Below the pieces are notes generated by a model. The model saw only the letters and a program-made list of their open reading frames with translations. It was not told where the DNA came from and ran no database searches. From an uncultured Methanobrevibacter sp. (GTDB lineage: Archaea; Methanobacteriota; Methanobacteria; Methanobacteriales; Methanobacteriaceae), in the NCBI RefSeq assembly GCF_902769175.1, contig NZ_CACXNW010000019.1, positions 1-43,892 on the forward strand: DNA of 43,892 bases. The letters run 5' to 3'. Below are positions 19,130 to 27,232 of the stretch, in pieces; position 1 is the first letter of the stretch; each line of letters starts with the position of its first letter. The position numbers were made by a program, and so were the translations under genes.

Positions 19130-20287
19130 ATGAATGGTATATGGTATTATGTAATAACCTTCTTTATTATTTGGACTATTGCACTTGTATTTAAGGATAA
19201 GCTTACAGAATATGGAGTTCAAGTGAACTTTCCTCTTTTGATGTGGAAAACTCAAAGATTAAGAGGTTTCATTGATAGAATCGCAAAAAGGGCTCCTAGA
19301 TTTTGGAAATGGTATATGAATGTGGGAATTGTAATATCCACTGGATTTATGATTCTTATGGCGGTTGCCCTAATCTATTCCCTAAAGACACTTATGGATG
19401 CTCCTTCAGTAAGTTTGGTAGTTCCAGGAGTTGAAGTTCCAGGGTCTCCAATATTCATTCCATTCTTAAGCGGTCTGATTGCACTTGCAACAGTTTTGAT
19501 TGTTCACGAATTCAGTCACGGAATATTGGCTAGAGTTGAAAACATAAGCTTAAAGTCTATAGGGCTTCTCTTGTTTGCAATTCTACCAGGTGCTTTTGTA
19601 GAGCCTGATGAAGAGGAAATGAATGAATTGAATCGTCCTGCTAAAATGAGGATTTATGTTGCAGGGTCTATGGCCAATTTGACATTGGCCGTTATTGCAC
19701 TGATTCTTATGATGCTCATATCATCCTTTGTCATGCCTGCTGTATTTCATGAAGATGGTGTTCAAGTCAGCAGATTGACTGAAGATGGAAATGCCATAAA
19801 GTACTTGTCACCGGGAATGATCATTAAGGAAATAAATAATGTAAGTTTAAATGACTCTAAAGCCTATCAAAAAGTGGTCACTACCTTAAAGCCAAATGAA
19901 ACGGTTGATATTAAGACGGATAAGGGGGACTATAGTTTCAAATTGAAAACAAATCCTCAAAACAAGTCTTTAGGTTATATGGGAATACAAGCAAAATCAA
20001 ACAATGTCATTGCAGAGCCTTTTGACAATCAGTTCTACACTCCATTATTGTGGATTTTCATGCCATTAAGTGAATTGCTGTTTTGGATATATTTCCTTAA
20101 CTTTGCAATAGGAACCTTTAACCTGCTTCCTATGAAGCCATTGGATGGTGGCCATCTCCTTGAAAACTTATTGTCTTATGTAATGCCTGAAAGTGCTTAT
20201 AGGCCAATAGTATTGTTCTTGTCATTCTTTATGGCAATAATTATTGTAGTTAGTCTTGTTGTTGGATTACTCGGCTTTCCCGCTTAA
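19130..20287 (+). CDS. Site-2 protease family membrane metalloprotease (M50, RseP/S2P type)
   Basis: The 385-residue integral membrane zinc protease cleaves substrates inside the membrane. It shows the HExxH motif as HEFSH (residues 126-130) in a membrane helix, and the second family motif NLLPMKPLDGGH with the metal-binding Asp at residue 339. A PDZ-like region lies between (about 215-285, 'VQVSRLTEDGNAIKYLSPGMIIKEINN'). Hydrophobic segments are at the N-terminus (4-22), around 60-85, 110-155, 175-205 and 305-385. S2P enzymes usually release membrane-bound regulators or clear signal-peptide remnants; the substrate here is unknown. The start lacks a strong ribosome-binding site. Confidence 0.9.
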   Translation: MNGIWYYVITFFIIWTIALVFKDKLTEYGVQVNFPLLMWKTQRLRGFIDRIAKRAPRFWKWYMNVGIVISTGFMILMAVALIYSLKTLMDAPSVSLVVPGVEVPGSPIFIPFLSGLIALATVLIVHEFSHGILARVENISLKSIGLLLFAILPGAFVEPDEEEMNELNRPAKMRIYVAGSMANLTLAVIALILMMLISSFVMPAVFHEDGVQVSRLTEDGNAIKYLSPGMIIKEINNVSLNDSKAYQKVVTTLKPNETVDIKTDKGDYSFKLKTNPQNKSLGYMGIQAKSNNVIAEPFDNQFYTPLLWIFMPLSELLFWIYFLNFAIGTFNLLPMKPLDGGHLLENLLSYVMPESAYRPIVLFLSFFMAIIIVVSLVVGLLGFPA

Positions 20288-20323
20288 ATAATTATTTCCT
20301 ATATTTTTTTCACAATAAAATTT

Positions 20324-20440
20324 GTTCGTATTTCATAAAACCAAAACTTTATATATATTAAAAACCATATACATAAATGTTTAAGCATTTACGAACTAAT
20401 AATACTATTATTGGGAAAGATGCTAAAATGCAATACGAAA
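20324..20440 (+). promoter_or_regulatory. fprA promoter with TTCGTA/TACGAA elements, candidate MsvR sites
   Basis: TTCGTA at 20325-20330 and TACGAA at 20390-20395 flank a TATA element (TTTATATATAT, about 20348-20358). A third copy, TACGAA, is at 20434-20439. An inverted repeat AAATG-N6-CATTT lies at 20375-20390. The same TTCGTA word occurs twice upstream of the MsvR-like regulator. Known MsvR proteins bind TTCG/CGAA-type inverted repeats and respond to redox state. Binding here is inferred. Confidence 0.6.
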
Positions 20441-20491
20441 AATACTGATTTTTTTAAAATTGATGTATTTAAAATATTTAGAGGTTATAAA

Positions 20492-21718
20492 ATGAAAGCA
20501 AAAGCTGAAAAAATAGGTGATGGAGTATACTGGATTGGTGTACTTGACTGGGACTTAAGATCTTACCACGGTTACACTTTAGATGGAACCACTTATAATG
20601 CATACATTGTATTTGGTGAAAAGGTAGCTATTATCGATAACGCTTATCCTGGAAAAACTGAAGAAATGATGGCTCGTATCGAAGATGCATTTGAACAAGA
20701 AGGCAGAGAAGTAAAAGTTGACTACATTGTTCAAAACCACGTAGAAAAAGACCACAGTGGTGTTTTATACGACTTATGGAAAAGATTCGATGCACCAATC
20801 TACTGCAGTAAAATCGCTCAAGGCGGATTAGTCAGACACTACCCTAAATTAGAAGGTGCAGACTTTAATATCGTTGGAACTGGCGACGCTCTTGACTTAG
20901 GTGGAAAAACCTTAGCATTCTTAGATGCATTCTTGCTTCACTGGCCTGACAGCATGTTCACCTTACTTGCAGAAGATGGAATCCTATTCCCTAACGACGC
21001 ATTCGGTCAACACTTATGTTACGCAAAAAGATTAGACACTGACATTCCAGAATACGTTCTTATGGATGCAGCACAAAAGTTCTACGGTAACTTAATCACC
21101 CCATTATCCAAAAAGGTACTTAATAAATTTGATGAAATCATTGAATTAGGCTTATTGGAACAAGTTAAAATGATTGCTCCTTCCCACGGTCAAATCTGGA
21201 CTGACCCAATGAAAATCATTGGCGCTTACAGTGACTGGGCAACCGGTAAAAGAGCTGAAGACAAAGTGACCATTGTTTACGATACTATGCACTACTCTAC
21301 CCAAAAAATGGCTCACGAAGTTGCTGAAGGAATCATTGCAGAAGGATACGATGTGGAAATGTACTTCTTGCACGAAGATGAAAGAAGTGAAATCGTAAAA
21401 AGCATATTGACCAGTAAGGCTGTTGCTTTCGGTATTCCTACAATCAACGACTTCCCATTCCCAAGCATTGGTGACCTCATCTACTACTTAAAAGGTCTCC
21501 ATTTCAACAGAACTGGATTCAAAAGACCTGCTGTTACCTTTGGTTCCATGGGTGGAAGAGGTGGAGCTGTCGAATTCATTGCAAATGAACTTGCTGATTG
21601 TGGATTCGAAGTTCTTGACCAACAAGAAATCTACTATGTACCTGCAGATGAAGACGATGACACCAGCTTCAAGTTAGGTCAAAAATTAGTAGAAGAAGCT
21701 AAAAAATTAGAACTTTAA
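20492..21718 (+). CDS. fprA: Coenzyme F420H2 oxidase (flavodiiron protein FprA)
   Basis: The 408-residue flavodiiron protein reduces O2 to water with F420H2, protecting the strict anaerobe. The N-terminal metallo-beta-lactamase-like domain carries the di-iron ligands in NHVEKDHSG (H83, E85, D87, H88) and later '[10 protein letters not shown]' and 'SHGQIW'. A flavodoxin (FMN) domain begins near residue 258 ('[16 protein letters not shown]') and ends with '[13 protein letters not shown]'. I chose the ATG at 20492 because an AGAGGTTATAA ribosome-binding region precedes it and the product then matches the length of known methanogen FprA. The frame extends upstream to an ATG at 20411, but that part is not family-like. 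Its codon choice (many CAC, AAC, TAC and ATC) suggests high expression. A terminator overlaps its stop codon. Confidence 0.95.
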   Translation: MKAKAEKIGDGVYWIGVLDWDLRSYHGYTLDGTTYNAYIVFGEKVAIIDNAYPGKTEEMMARIEDAFEQEGREVKVDYIVQNHVEKDHSGVLYDLWKRFDAPIYCSKIAQGGLVRHYPKLEGADFNIVGTGDALDLGGKTLAFLDAFLLHWPDSMFTLLAEDGILFPNDAFGQHLCYAKRLDTDIPEYVLMDAAQKFYGNLITPLSKKVLNKFDEIIELGLLEQVKMIAPSHGQIWTDPMKIIGAYSDWATGKRAEDKVTIVYDTMHYSTQKMAHEVAEGIIAEGYDVEMYFLHEDERSEIVKSILTSKAVAFGIPTINDFPFPSIGDLIYYLKGLHFNRTGFKRPAVTFGSMGGRGGAVEFIANELADCGFEVLDQQEIYYVPADEDDDTSFKLGQKLVEEAKKLEL

Positions 21719-21736
21719 GTTTTTAAAGTTCTTTTT
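21709..21736 (+). terminator. fprA terminator hairpin overlapping the stop codon
   Basis: A perfect 10-bp inverted repeat (AGAACTTTAA / TTAAAGTTCT) with a 4-nt loop spans 21709-21732 and includes the TAA stop. A T-rich run follows. This is a clear hairpin plus U-tract signal. Confidence 0.8.
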
Positions 21737-22092
21737 CTTTTCTTTTTTTTTTTTTTAATTTATTGTCTCTAATTCTTTTTTTTAATATTTTTATAATTGT
21801 TTAAGCTATATTTTTTTTATTTTTTAAGAGATTTTTAAGTTTTTTTTTTAAAAGGTTTGTATATTTTTTTTATTATTTAAGAGTTTTTTAAGATTTTATT
21901 TTTTTTTAAAAAAGATCGGAAATTGTTTTTTTTTAAAGAGCTCTAAAATTTTATTATTTTAAAAAAGATTTAGAAAATTCATTTTTAATAAAAAAAGTAA
22001 AAAAAAGTAAAAAAAGAGTAAAAAAGAGTAAAAATACTCTTTTTTTAAACAATTTTTAATTTATCAGCTATTTTATTACTATTCCTAAATTT
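21737..22092. terminator. Poly-T/poly-A convergent intergenic region with minus-strand terminator hairpin (22020-22046)
   Basis: No gene is seen between fprA and adhesin 3, which converge. The left half is runs of T broken by TTTTAAGA words. At 22025-22040 AGAGTA pairs with TACTCT around an AAAA loop, flanked by A and T runs that extend the stem; read on the minus strand it would terminate adhesin 3. Short AAAAAGTA/AAAAGAGTA repeats precede it. Confidence 0.6.
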
Positions 22093-24018
22093 CTATTTAG
22101 TTACTTTTAGTTTTTTAGCTGTTGTATAGTCTACTTTTCCAGTTACTTTTAATTTTCTTGATTTTTGGAATTGTTTTACTCCTCTTTCTGTGTGTACTCC
22201 AAAAATACCATCGACTTTCAAGTATCTGCCTTTGTAGCTAAGATAGTATCCGTTATTTTTCAAGGCTCTTTGGATTTTTTTGACTGTTGCCTTGTCTTTG
22301 CTACCTCTTGCTACAGTTTTCCATGCAGGTGCTTTGACTATTATTTTTACCTTTTTGTTTAGTTTTTTGTAGTATTTGTCTCCTGCATAGGTGATTGCTG
22401 CTGTGAATTTGCCTTTTTTGGTCAGTTTGGTTAGTTTGAATGTTGCTACGCCTTTGCTGTTGGTTTTTGCGGTGTAGGTTTTTCCATGGACCTTCAAGGT
22501 GACCTTTTTGTTTTTCATTACTTTGTTCTTGTTGTCCTTTAAAGTAATTGTGTACTTTTTGGTCTTGTCCTCAAATTTAAAGGTTTTTGCTTTTGCAGTA
22601 ATCTTAGGAGTTGCCTTTTTAACAACCACTTTGGCAGTTGCAGAGGAAGCCTCATATACACTGTTTCCAGCAAAGCTGATTTTAGCGGTATAAGTTTTAG
22701 GCACTAATTTGCCAATAGCCACTTTTACTTGACCGTTCTTGTCGGTTGTGTATTTCTTGTTGCTTCCTAAGTTAACTGTTACTTGCACTCCACTTATTGG
22801 TTTTCCTTTGTTGTCCTTAAGTGTTTTTACAAGGTTTTTGGCAACGTTGTATGTTGTAGTAACTGAAGCAGCAGTGATTTTTGTATCTTTTTTGCTAACT
22901 GTAACTGTTACTGTTGCATTAGGAGCTTCATAGTTGATGCTTGATAATGCAAGTGTTATTGTTGCTGTACCTATAGCCATTGCATTCATTGCACCAGTTG
23001 AATCAACGGTAGCTACACTTTCATTGCTGCTTGTAAAGACAATGTCTCCTACAGCATCTTCTGGATCAAGACTGTATCCGATATTGGATGTGTCCCCTAT
23101 ATTTATATTGATTGTATCTTTTGTAGGGATGATTTCGGTTTGGATTTTTTTGACAGTCAGTGTTCCTGTTGCATTTGCCTCAATATAGTTTTCATCTCCT
23201 AGATATTCTACAGTTACTGTGTATGTGTCACTGTTGATGTCTCCAAGGGAGAGTACAGTGTTCAACTCCAAATCCCTTAATGTGTAGTTGAATTGTTCAC
23301 CTTCAAGTTTCACATTCACTTTTCCGGTAGCTTCCTCTTTGTATTGGATATTGATTGTTGCAGATTTGTTGTATGTGGTTTCCTGATCTTCAAAGCTTAA
23401 ATCAGGGTTTTGTCGTATGATTTCCAGTTCAATGGTCTGTTCAACATTCTCAATCATTGCAGTTACGCTACCTGATCCAAGGGCATTTGGAGTATATGTA
23501 ATGATTTCATCTAATCCTATATTCTCCTTGTCAATTGTTCCTTTTGTTGAGCTTAGTGTTAGGTTGATTGCAGGCAATAGTGTGTGGTCATATTCTGTTA
23601 TTTTTTCTTCTGCAGTTTCATTGTATAGATATAGCTTGAAACTGATTTCTGATGTGCTTATGAGTTCCATTGGGTTTGGGTCTGCAGTTGCATTTAAGAA
23701 CAGCCAATTATCACAGTACTCGTTTGGTTTGTCTGCATAATTTGAAGCATTATTGCCCCACCAATTACAATCAATATTATTGCTTGATACTTGAGAACTG
23801 ATAGTATTTATGTTGTTTAAGAAAATGTTGTTGTTAATCTTTGAACCTTCACTATCCAAGTGGATTGCCCCTCCTAGATTCTTTGCAGTGTTAGCTATGA
23901 ATTTGGAGTTGCTTACAATACCATTGTCTCCCAATAACTCCATAGCTCCTCCATCGGTTGCGGTGTTTTCTGTGAAGTTGGAGTTGTTTACGGCACCGTT
24001 AATAGCAGTTTCATTCCA
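22093..24018 (-). CDS. Adhesin-like protein 3, C-terminal part: Ig-like domains and peptidoglycan-binding-like domain
   Basis: This segment follows the amber codon in the same frame as the central part; the first Met is at 23943. It begins with the last beta-helix rungs ('SNSKFIANTAKNLGGAIHLD') and the 'CNWWGNNASNY' motif. Several Ig-like domains follow, including a Big_2-like one ('YSLDPEDAVGDIVFTSSNESVATVDSTGAM', split across about residues 285-325 counted from that Met) and two basic repeats ('TNSKGVATFKLTKL'). The C-terminus (about 540-616) is a peptidoglycan-binding type 1 domain: 'VKKIQRALKNNGYY', 'VDGIFGVHTERGVKQFQ' and 'VTGKVDYTTAKKL'. This domain usually binds cell-wall polymer, so it may anchor the adhesin to pseudomurein. 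It could be translated alone only if an internal start exists. Confidence 0.8.
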   Translation of the reverse strand, partial: WNETAINGAVNNSNFTENTATDGGAMELLGDNGIVSNSKFIANTAKNLGGAIHLDSEGSKINNNIFLNNINTISSQVSSNNIDCNWWGNNASNYADKPNEYCDNWLFLNATADPNPMELISTSEISFKLYLYNETAEEKITEYDHTLLPAINLTLSSTKGTIDKENIGLDEIITYTPNALGSGSVTAMIENVEQTIELEIIRQNPDLSFEDQETTYNKSATINIQYKEEATGKVNVKLEGEQFNYTLRDLELNTVLSLGDINSDTYTVTVEYLGDENYIEANATGTLTVKKIQTEIIPTKDTININIGDTSNIGYSLDPEDAVGDIVFTSSNESVATVDSTGAMNAMAIGTATITLALSSINYEAPNATVTVTVSKKDTKITAASVTTTYNVAKNLVKTLKDNKGKPISGVQVTVNLGSNKKYTTDKNGQVKVAIGKLVPKTYTAKISFAGNSVYEASSATAKVVVKKATPKITAKAKTFKFEDKTKKYTITLKDNKNKVMKNKKVTLKVHGKTYTAKTNSKGVATFKLTKLTKKGKFTAAITYAGDKYYKKLNKKVKIIVKAPAWKTVARGSKDKATVKKIQRALKNNGYYLSYKGRYLKVDGIFGVHTERGVKQFQKSRKLKVTGKVDYTTAKKLKVTK

Positions 24019-25612
24019 CTATATCGCTCCTCCAGTTTTGCTTGCATTGTTGTTGTTGAAGTTAGAGTATTCCACTTTACCATTTTCACCAATCCAGCAT
24101 ATTGCTCCTCCTTCGTTTGCTGTGTTGTTTGTGAAGTTAGACTTGTTTAGGGTTCCGTTTTCACCCCACCAGCGGATTGCTCCTCCAAATAATGCTCTGT
24201 TGTTGTTGAAGTTGGAGTTGCTTACAGTGATATTATCTCCATTAAATACTGCTGCTCCTCCAGATTTATCTTCTGTTGTGTTGTCTGTGAAGTTGGAGTT
24301 GCCTACACTGCTATTATCACCCCATAAGAATATTGCTCCTCCATCACTTTTTGCTGTGTTGTTGTTGAAGTGGGAGTTGCTTATCATAAAATTCATGGCT
24401 TGACTGTAGTTTGCTCCTCCAAAATCGATTTCTGCTGTGTTGCTTGTGAAGTTGGAGTTATTTATTTGTCCATTAACAGCACCTACATCCCATCTTATTG
24501 CACCGCCAATTCCTCTTTCTGTTGTATTGTTTTCGAAAGTAGAGTAGTTTATTTGTCCATCAAATCCGTCCCATTGGATTGCTCCTCCATCTTCTGTTGC
24601 TGTGTTGTCTGTGAGGTTGGAGTTGTTTATGGTACCATCATTTCCAGTCCATTGGATTGCTCCTCCTTCGTTTGCTGTGTTGCCTATGAAGTTGGATTGG
24701 CTTATTTGTCCACCATTACCAATCCAGAGGATTGCTCCTCCCTTATTTATTGCTGTGTTGTCTGTGAAGTTGGATTGGCTTATTAATCCATTATCTTTAC
24801 TCCAGTATATTGCTCCACCATAACTAGCGTTGTTGTTTGTGAAGGTAGAACTGACCAATTGGCTGTCGTCACCAGCCCAGTAGATTGCCCCTCCCCTTTC
24901 TGTTGCTGTGTTGCCTGTGAGGTTGGAGTTTTCTAATTTACCATCATAACCATTCCAATATACTGCTCCTCCATCCTTTTCTGCTTTGTTGCCTGTGAAA
25001 TTGGACTTTTCTACTTTACCGTTTTCTATTCTCCAGTAGATTGCCCCTCCACTTTTTGCATCGTTTTCGATGAAGTTGGAGTTGTATACTTTACCATTTT
25101 CACCATTCCAATATACTGCTCCTCCTTCCTCATCGGCATGGTTTTGTGTGAAAGTGTTTTCTTCAACGTTTGCATAAATAACAGACAACTGGATTGCTCC
25201 TCCATTGCCACTTGCGGTGTTTTTGTTGAAGTTGTTGTTTGTGATTGTTGGGTTCCTAGCCCACCAGTAGACTGCTCCTCCATAGTCTGCAGTGTTGTTT
25301 GTGAAGTTGTTTCCTATGAGTTGTCCATTTGCACCGCTCCATTGGATAGCTCCACCGTTTTGAGCATGGGTTCCGTTAACGAAGTTGATGTTCATTATTG
25401 TTACGCCACCAGAATTTACATCGAATATTCTTGCCAAGTTTGATCCGCTTATGGTGTGGTATTGACCATCAATTGTCACTTTACGGTTGATTTCAATACC
25501 ATTTATAAATGCCCCATCTGTTGAGCTGTCGAAGGCATAATCATCGTTTAAGGTGATTGTATCTATAAAATCATAAGCATTGATTTTAGTATTTAAATCA
25601 GTAAAGCTAGCG
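24019..25612 (-). pseudogene. Adhesin-like protein 3, central beta-helix part ending in an amber codon
   Basis: From about 25606 down to 24019 this frame encodes about 25 parallel beta-helix rungs of a very regular type: 'GGAIYW.G.NGK...SNFTxNTA'. It starts with 'SFTDLNTKINAYDFIDTIT', the usual N-terminal cap region; the first Met at 25479 (MTIDGQYHTISG) is internal. The frame ends at TAG (24021-24019 on the minus strand) in 'GGAI-stop-WNETAINGAV', where the other rungs have Tyr, Gln, Leu or Cys. The frame continues without a shift after the stop, so one substitution (such as TAT to TAG) explains it. Its 5' side is separated from the signal peptide by a frameshift. Confidence 0.8.
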
Positions 25613-25853
25613 GTCTTGCACTTAGTGGTGTTTGATCATCGCTTTCGTCTAAAACTACTTCTTCATTGCTTTCCAATATGTCCTTATTGCTGTCGTCTAA
25701 TATTATTTCCTCATTTGCACTATCGATGATAGTGTCGTCTATACTTGTGCTGAACGTATCTCCTATGACATCATCAGCAGCGCTTGCTGCAGAAATGCTA
25801 ATTATGAAGATGAGAAATATCAGCATAATATAAAAGTAGTTATTTAATTTCAT
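25593..25853 (-). pseudogene. Adhesin-like protein 3, signal peptide fragment
   Basis: The 86-residue ORF starts with a signal peptide (about residues 1-26, 'MLIFLIFIISISAASAADD') followed by an Asp/Glu-rich linker, as in the other adhesins of this window. It ends in 'SARPLALLI', which is unlike the family. In the -1 frame from about 25608 the expected beta-helix start appears. Either one base is lost or about eight bases (AGACCGCT) are gained near 25606-25617. A GAGG ribosome-binding site precedes the ATG on the minus strand. A corrected gene would span 25853-22093 (about 1253 residues). Confidence 0.75.
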
Positions 25854-25917
25854 AGTTTTTCCTCATTCTTTAATAACTGATTATACTATTTATTATATAT
25901 ATTATAAATATTCCTAA

Positions 25918-26063
25918 ATTTTTTCAGGTATTGTCTTTTTGCATTTTTTTATGAATTTTTTTCAGTTATTGTCTTTTTGCATTTTTTTATGAATTTTTTT
26001 CTATCATTATCTTTTACATTTTTTTTAGAAATTTTTTCAGCTATTCTCTTTTTACATTTGTTA
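25918..26063. repeat. Intergenic tandem repeat, about 38-bp unit, 4 copies
   Basis: Units with the core TTTTTTCAG(G/T)TATTGTCTTTT and GCATTTTTTTATGAA start near 25918, 25956, 25994 and 26032. The first two are almost identical; the last two are degenerate. It sits between two divergent promoters and has no coding potential. Confidence 0.85.
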
Positions 26064-26140
26064 TAAAATTTTTAAAAACTAATAATAATTTATATTTTTT
26101 TAAATTTGTTGTATTTTTTCCCTATTTAGGATGTTTTATA

Positions 26141-26249
26141 ACGAATGTTCGTATTTTTTTCTAAAAATTCATATTAATTTTATAAACTGTTCGTACTAAA
26201 ATTTAAAATAATAAAACATTTTGTCAATATAAGAACAAGTATATAAATA
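26141..26249 (+). promoter_or_regulatory. msvR promoter with TTCGTA elements and palindrome ACGAATGTTCGT
   Basis: ACGAA-TG-TTCGT at 26141-26152 is an inverted repeat that ends in a TTCGTA (26148-26153). A second TTCGTA is at 26190-26195. A TATA element (GTATATAAATA, 26239-26249) follows, about 117 bp before the ATG. The same hexamer lies upstream of fprA, which supports a shared regulator and autoregulation by the MsvR-like protein. Confidence 0.6.
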
Positions 26250-26365
26250 ATAAGATTCATACTATAAGTATAAAACAATTTTTGTTTTAATTATGTTCAA
26301 AATTTTTATGAGATTTTTTATTAAATTATACAATTTTAAAATTTTTTTATTTTTGAGGGTTTAAA

Positions 26366-27163
26366 ATGGAAAATGAAGAAAAAACTATTCAACCAAAGGC
26401 AATTCAAATTTTTGCAAAGGCTCCTGGTGAGCTAGGTGTAAATGTAGTTAAAAGCCCAGTAAAATTAACCATTCTTTCCATGTTAAAGGATACCGATATG
26501 GAATTTGATGAAATTGTTAAAAACACTGGAAAATCCAAATCAACTATTTCTGTTCATTTAAAATCATTAAGAGAAGATGGAATCGTTAGCTACAGATTCG
26601 ATGCAAACGATCACAGAAAGAAAATCTTCTATATCAATTCTAAATTCTTAGGAGAAGTCCAATCTGGAGATGAAAAGGAATTGGAAGAAAGACAAGCTGA
26701 GTTCTTGGTTAAAAACATTATGGATGTAGACAACTTCAAGTTCTCATTCCTTTTATTCCACACTTTAAGATCTAACCTAATCCAAGAAGGAATCAACATC
26801 AACCCTGTATTGAACCAATCTGGTAAGAATATTGGAGCAGCAATGTATGAAAAGCTTTATGATGATGATATAAACAAGTTCTGTGACAATATCATTCAAT
26901 TCTGGGAAGACAATGGTTTAGGCAAACTCGAAATTGCATTAGGAGATATCATTAACATTACTGCTTATGAATGTTTCGAATGCAGTCTTCTTCCTAAAAA
27001 AGGAAAACCAACCTGTTACTTAGATGCAGGTATTTTTGAAGCATTGTTTGCAAACTATCTTAAAAAGGATGTTGAAGTAACTGAAGTAAAATGTTTCACC
27101 ATGGGTGATGACTGCTGCAATTTCTTGGTAGAATCCCCAGATGGAGAAGCTTTTGCTTATTAA
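26366..27163 (+). CDS. msvR: MsvR-like redox-responsive transcriptional regulator (HTH plus V4R domain)
   Basis: The 265-residue protein has an ArsR-like winged helix at about residues 25-95 ('PVKLTILSMLKDTDMEFDEIVKNTGKSKSTISVHLKSL', split here by its helices) and a C-terminal V4R (4-vinyl reductase) domain at about 160-263. The C-terminus carries Cys residues typical of redox or metal sensing: a CFEC pair, a Cys in 'KPTCYLDAG', and 'KCFTMGDDCCNFLVE'. This architecture is that of MsvR, the methanogen regulator that in Methanothermobacter controls its own gene and the neighbouring F420H2 oxidase operon. Here fprA is about 4.6 kb away, with adhesin 3 in between. TTCGTA elements precede both genes. 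A GAGGG ribosome-binding site supports the ATG at 26366. A 69-nt hairpin element follows the stop codon directly. Confidence 0.85.
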   Translation: MENEEKTIQPKAIQIFAKAPGELGVNVVKSPVKLTILSMLKDTDMEFDEIVKNTGKSKSTISVHLKSLREDGIVSYRFDANDHRKKIFYINSKFLGEVQSGDEKELEERQAEFLVKNIMDVDNFKFSFLLFHTLRSNLIQEGININPVLNQSGKNIGAAMYEKLYDDDINKFCDNIIQFWEDNGLGKLEIALGDIINITAYECFECSLLPKKGKPTCYLDAGIFEALFANYLKKDVEVTEVKCFTMGDDCCNFLVESPDGEAFAY

Positions 27164-27232
27164 CCAAACTTTTACACCAAACTTTTACTCGCCTTCGGCT
27201 CGCAAAAGTTTGATCAAAATTATTTTCACTGG
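27164..27232 (+). other. 69-nt structured element directly after the msvR stop codon (copy 1)
   Basis: The element starts with the first base after TAA. It has a partial duplication (CCAAACTTTTAC twice), then a hairpin: CAAACTTTT pairs with AAAAGTTTG, with GCC-TTC-GGC at the tip. It ends with the tail ATCAAAATTATTTTCACTGG. A second element of the same length and order follows the helicase gene (33866-33934). It may be a terminator, a 3'-end processing signal or a repeated RNA motif. Confidence 0.7.

Larger units (their letters stand above)
25854..26365. promoter_or_regulatory. Divergent promoter region between adhesin 3 and the MsvR-like gene
   Basis: This 512-bp region has no gene. For adhesin 3 a TATA-rich block (TTATTATATATATTATAAAT, about 25888-25908) lies near its start. 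A 38-bp tandem repeat array fills 25918-26063. The regulator-side promoter is described separately. Confidence 0.5.

Noticed and set aside
20411-20491. Upstream ATG extending FprA by 27 residues
   Set aside because: The extension lies in the leader, is not family-like, and the ATG at 20492 has a clear ribosome-binding site.
24019-24021. Pyrrolysine at the amber codon of adhesin 3
   Set aside because: The organism appears to be Methanobacteriales, which are not known to use pyrrolysine. The position is variable between rungs and nothing suggests a special residue.
23810-24403. A 197-residue plus-strand ORF
   Set aside because: It is the antisense shadow of the adhesin 3 repeats; its regular 'IAPPS' pattern mirrors the GGAI rungs on the other strand.
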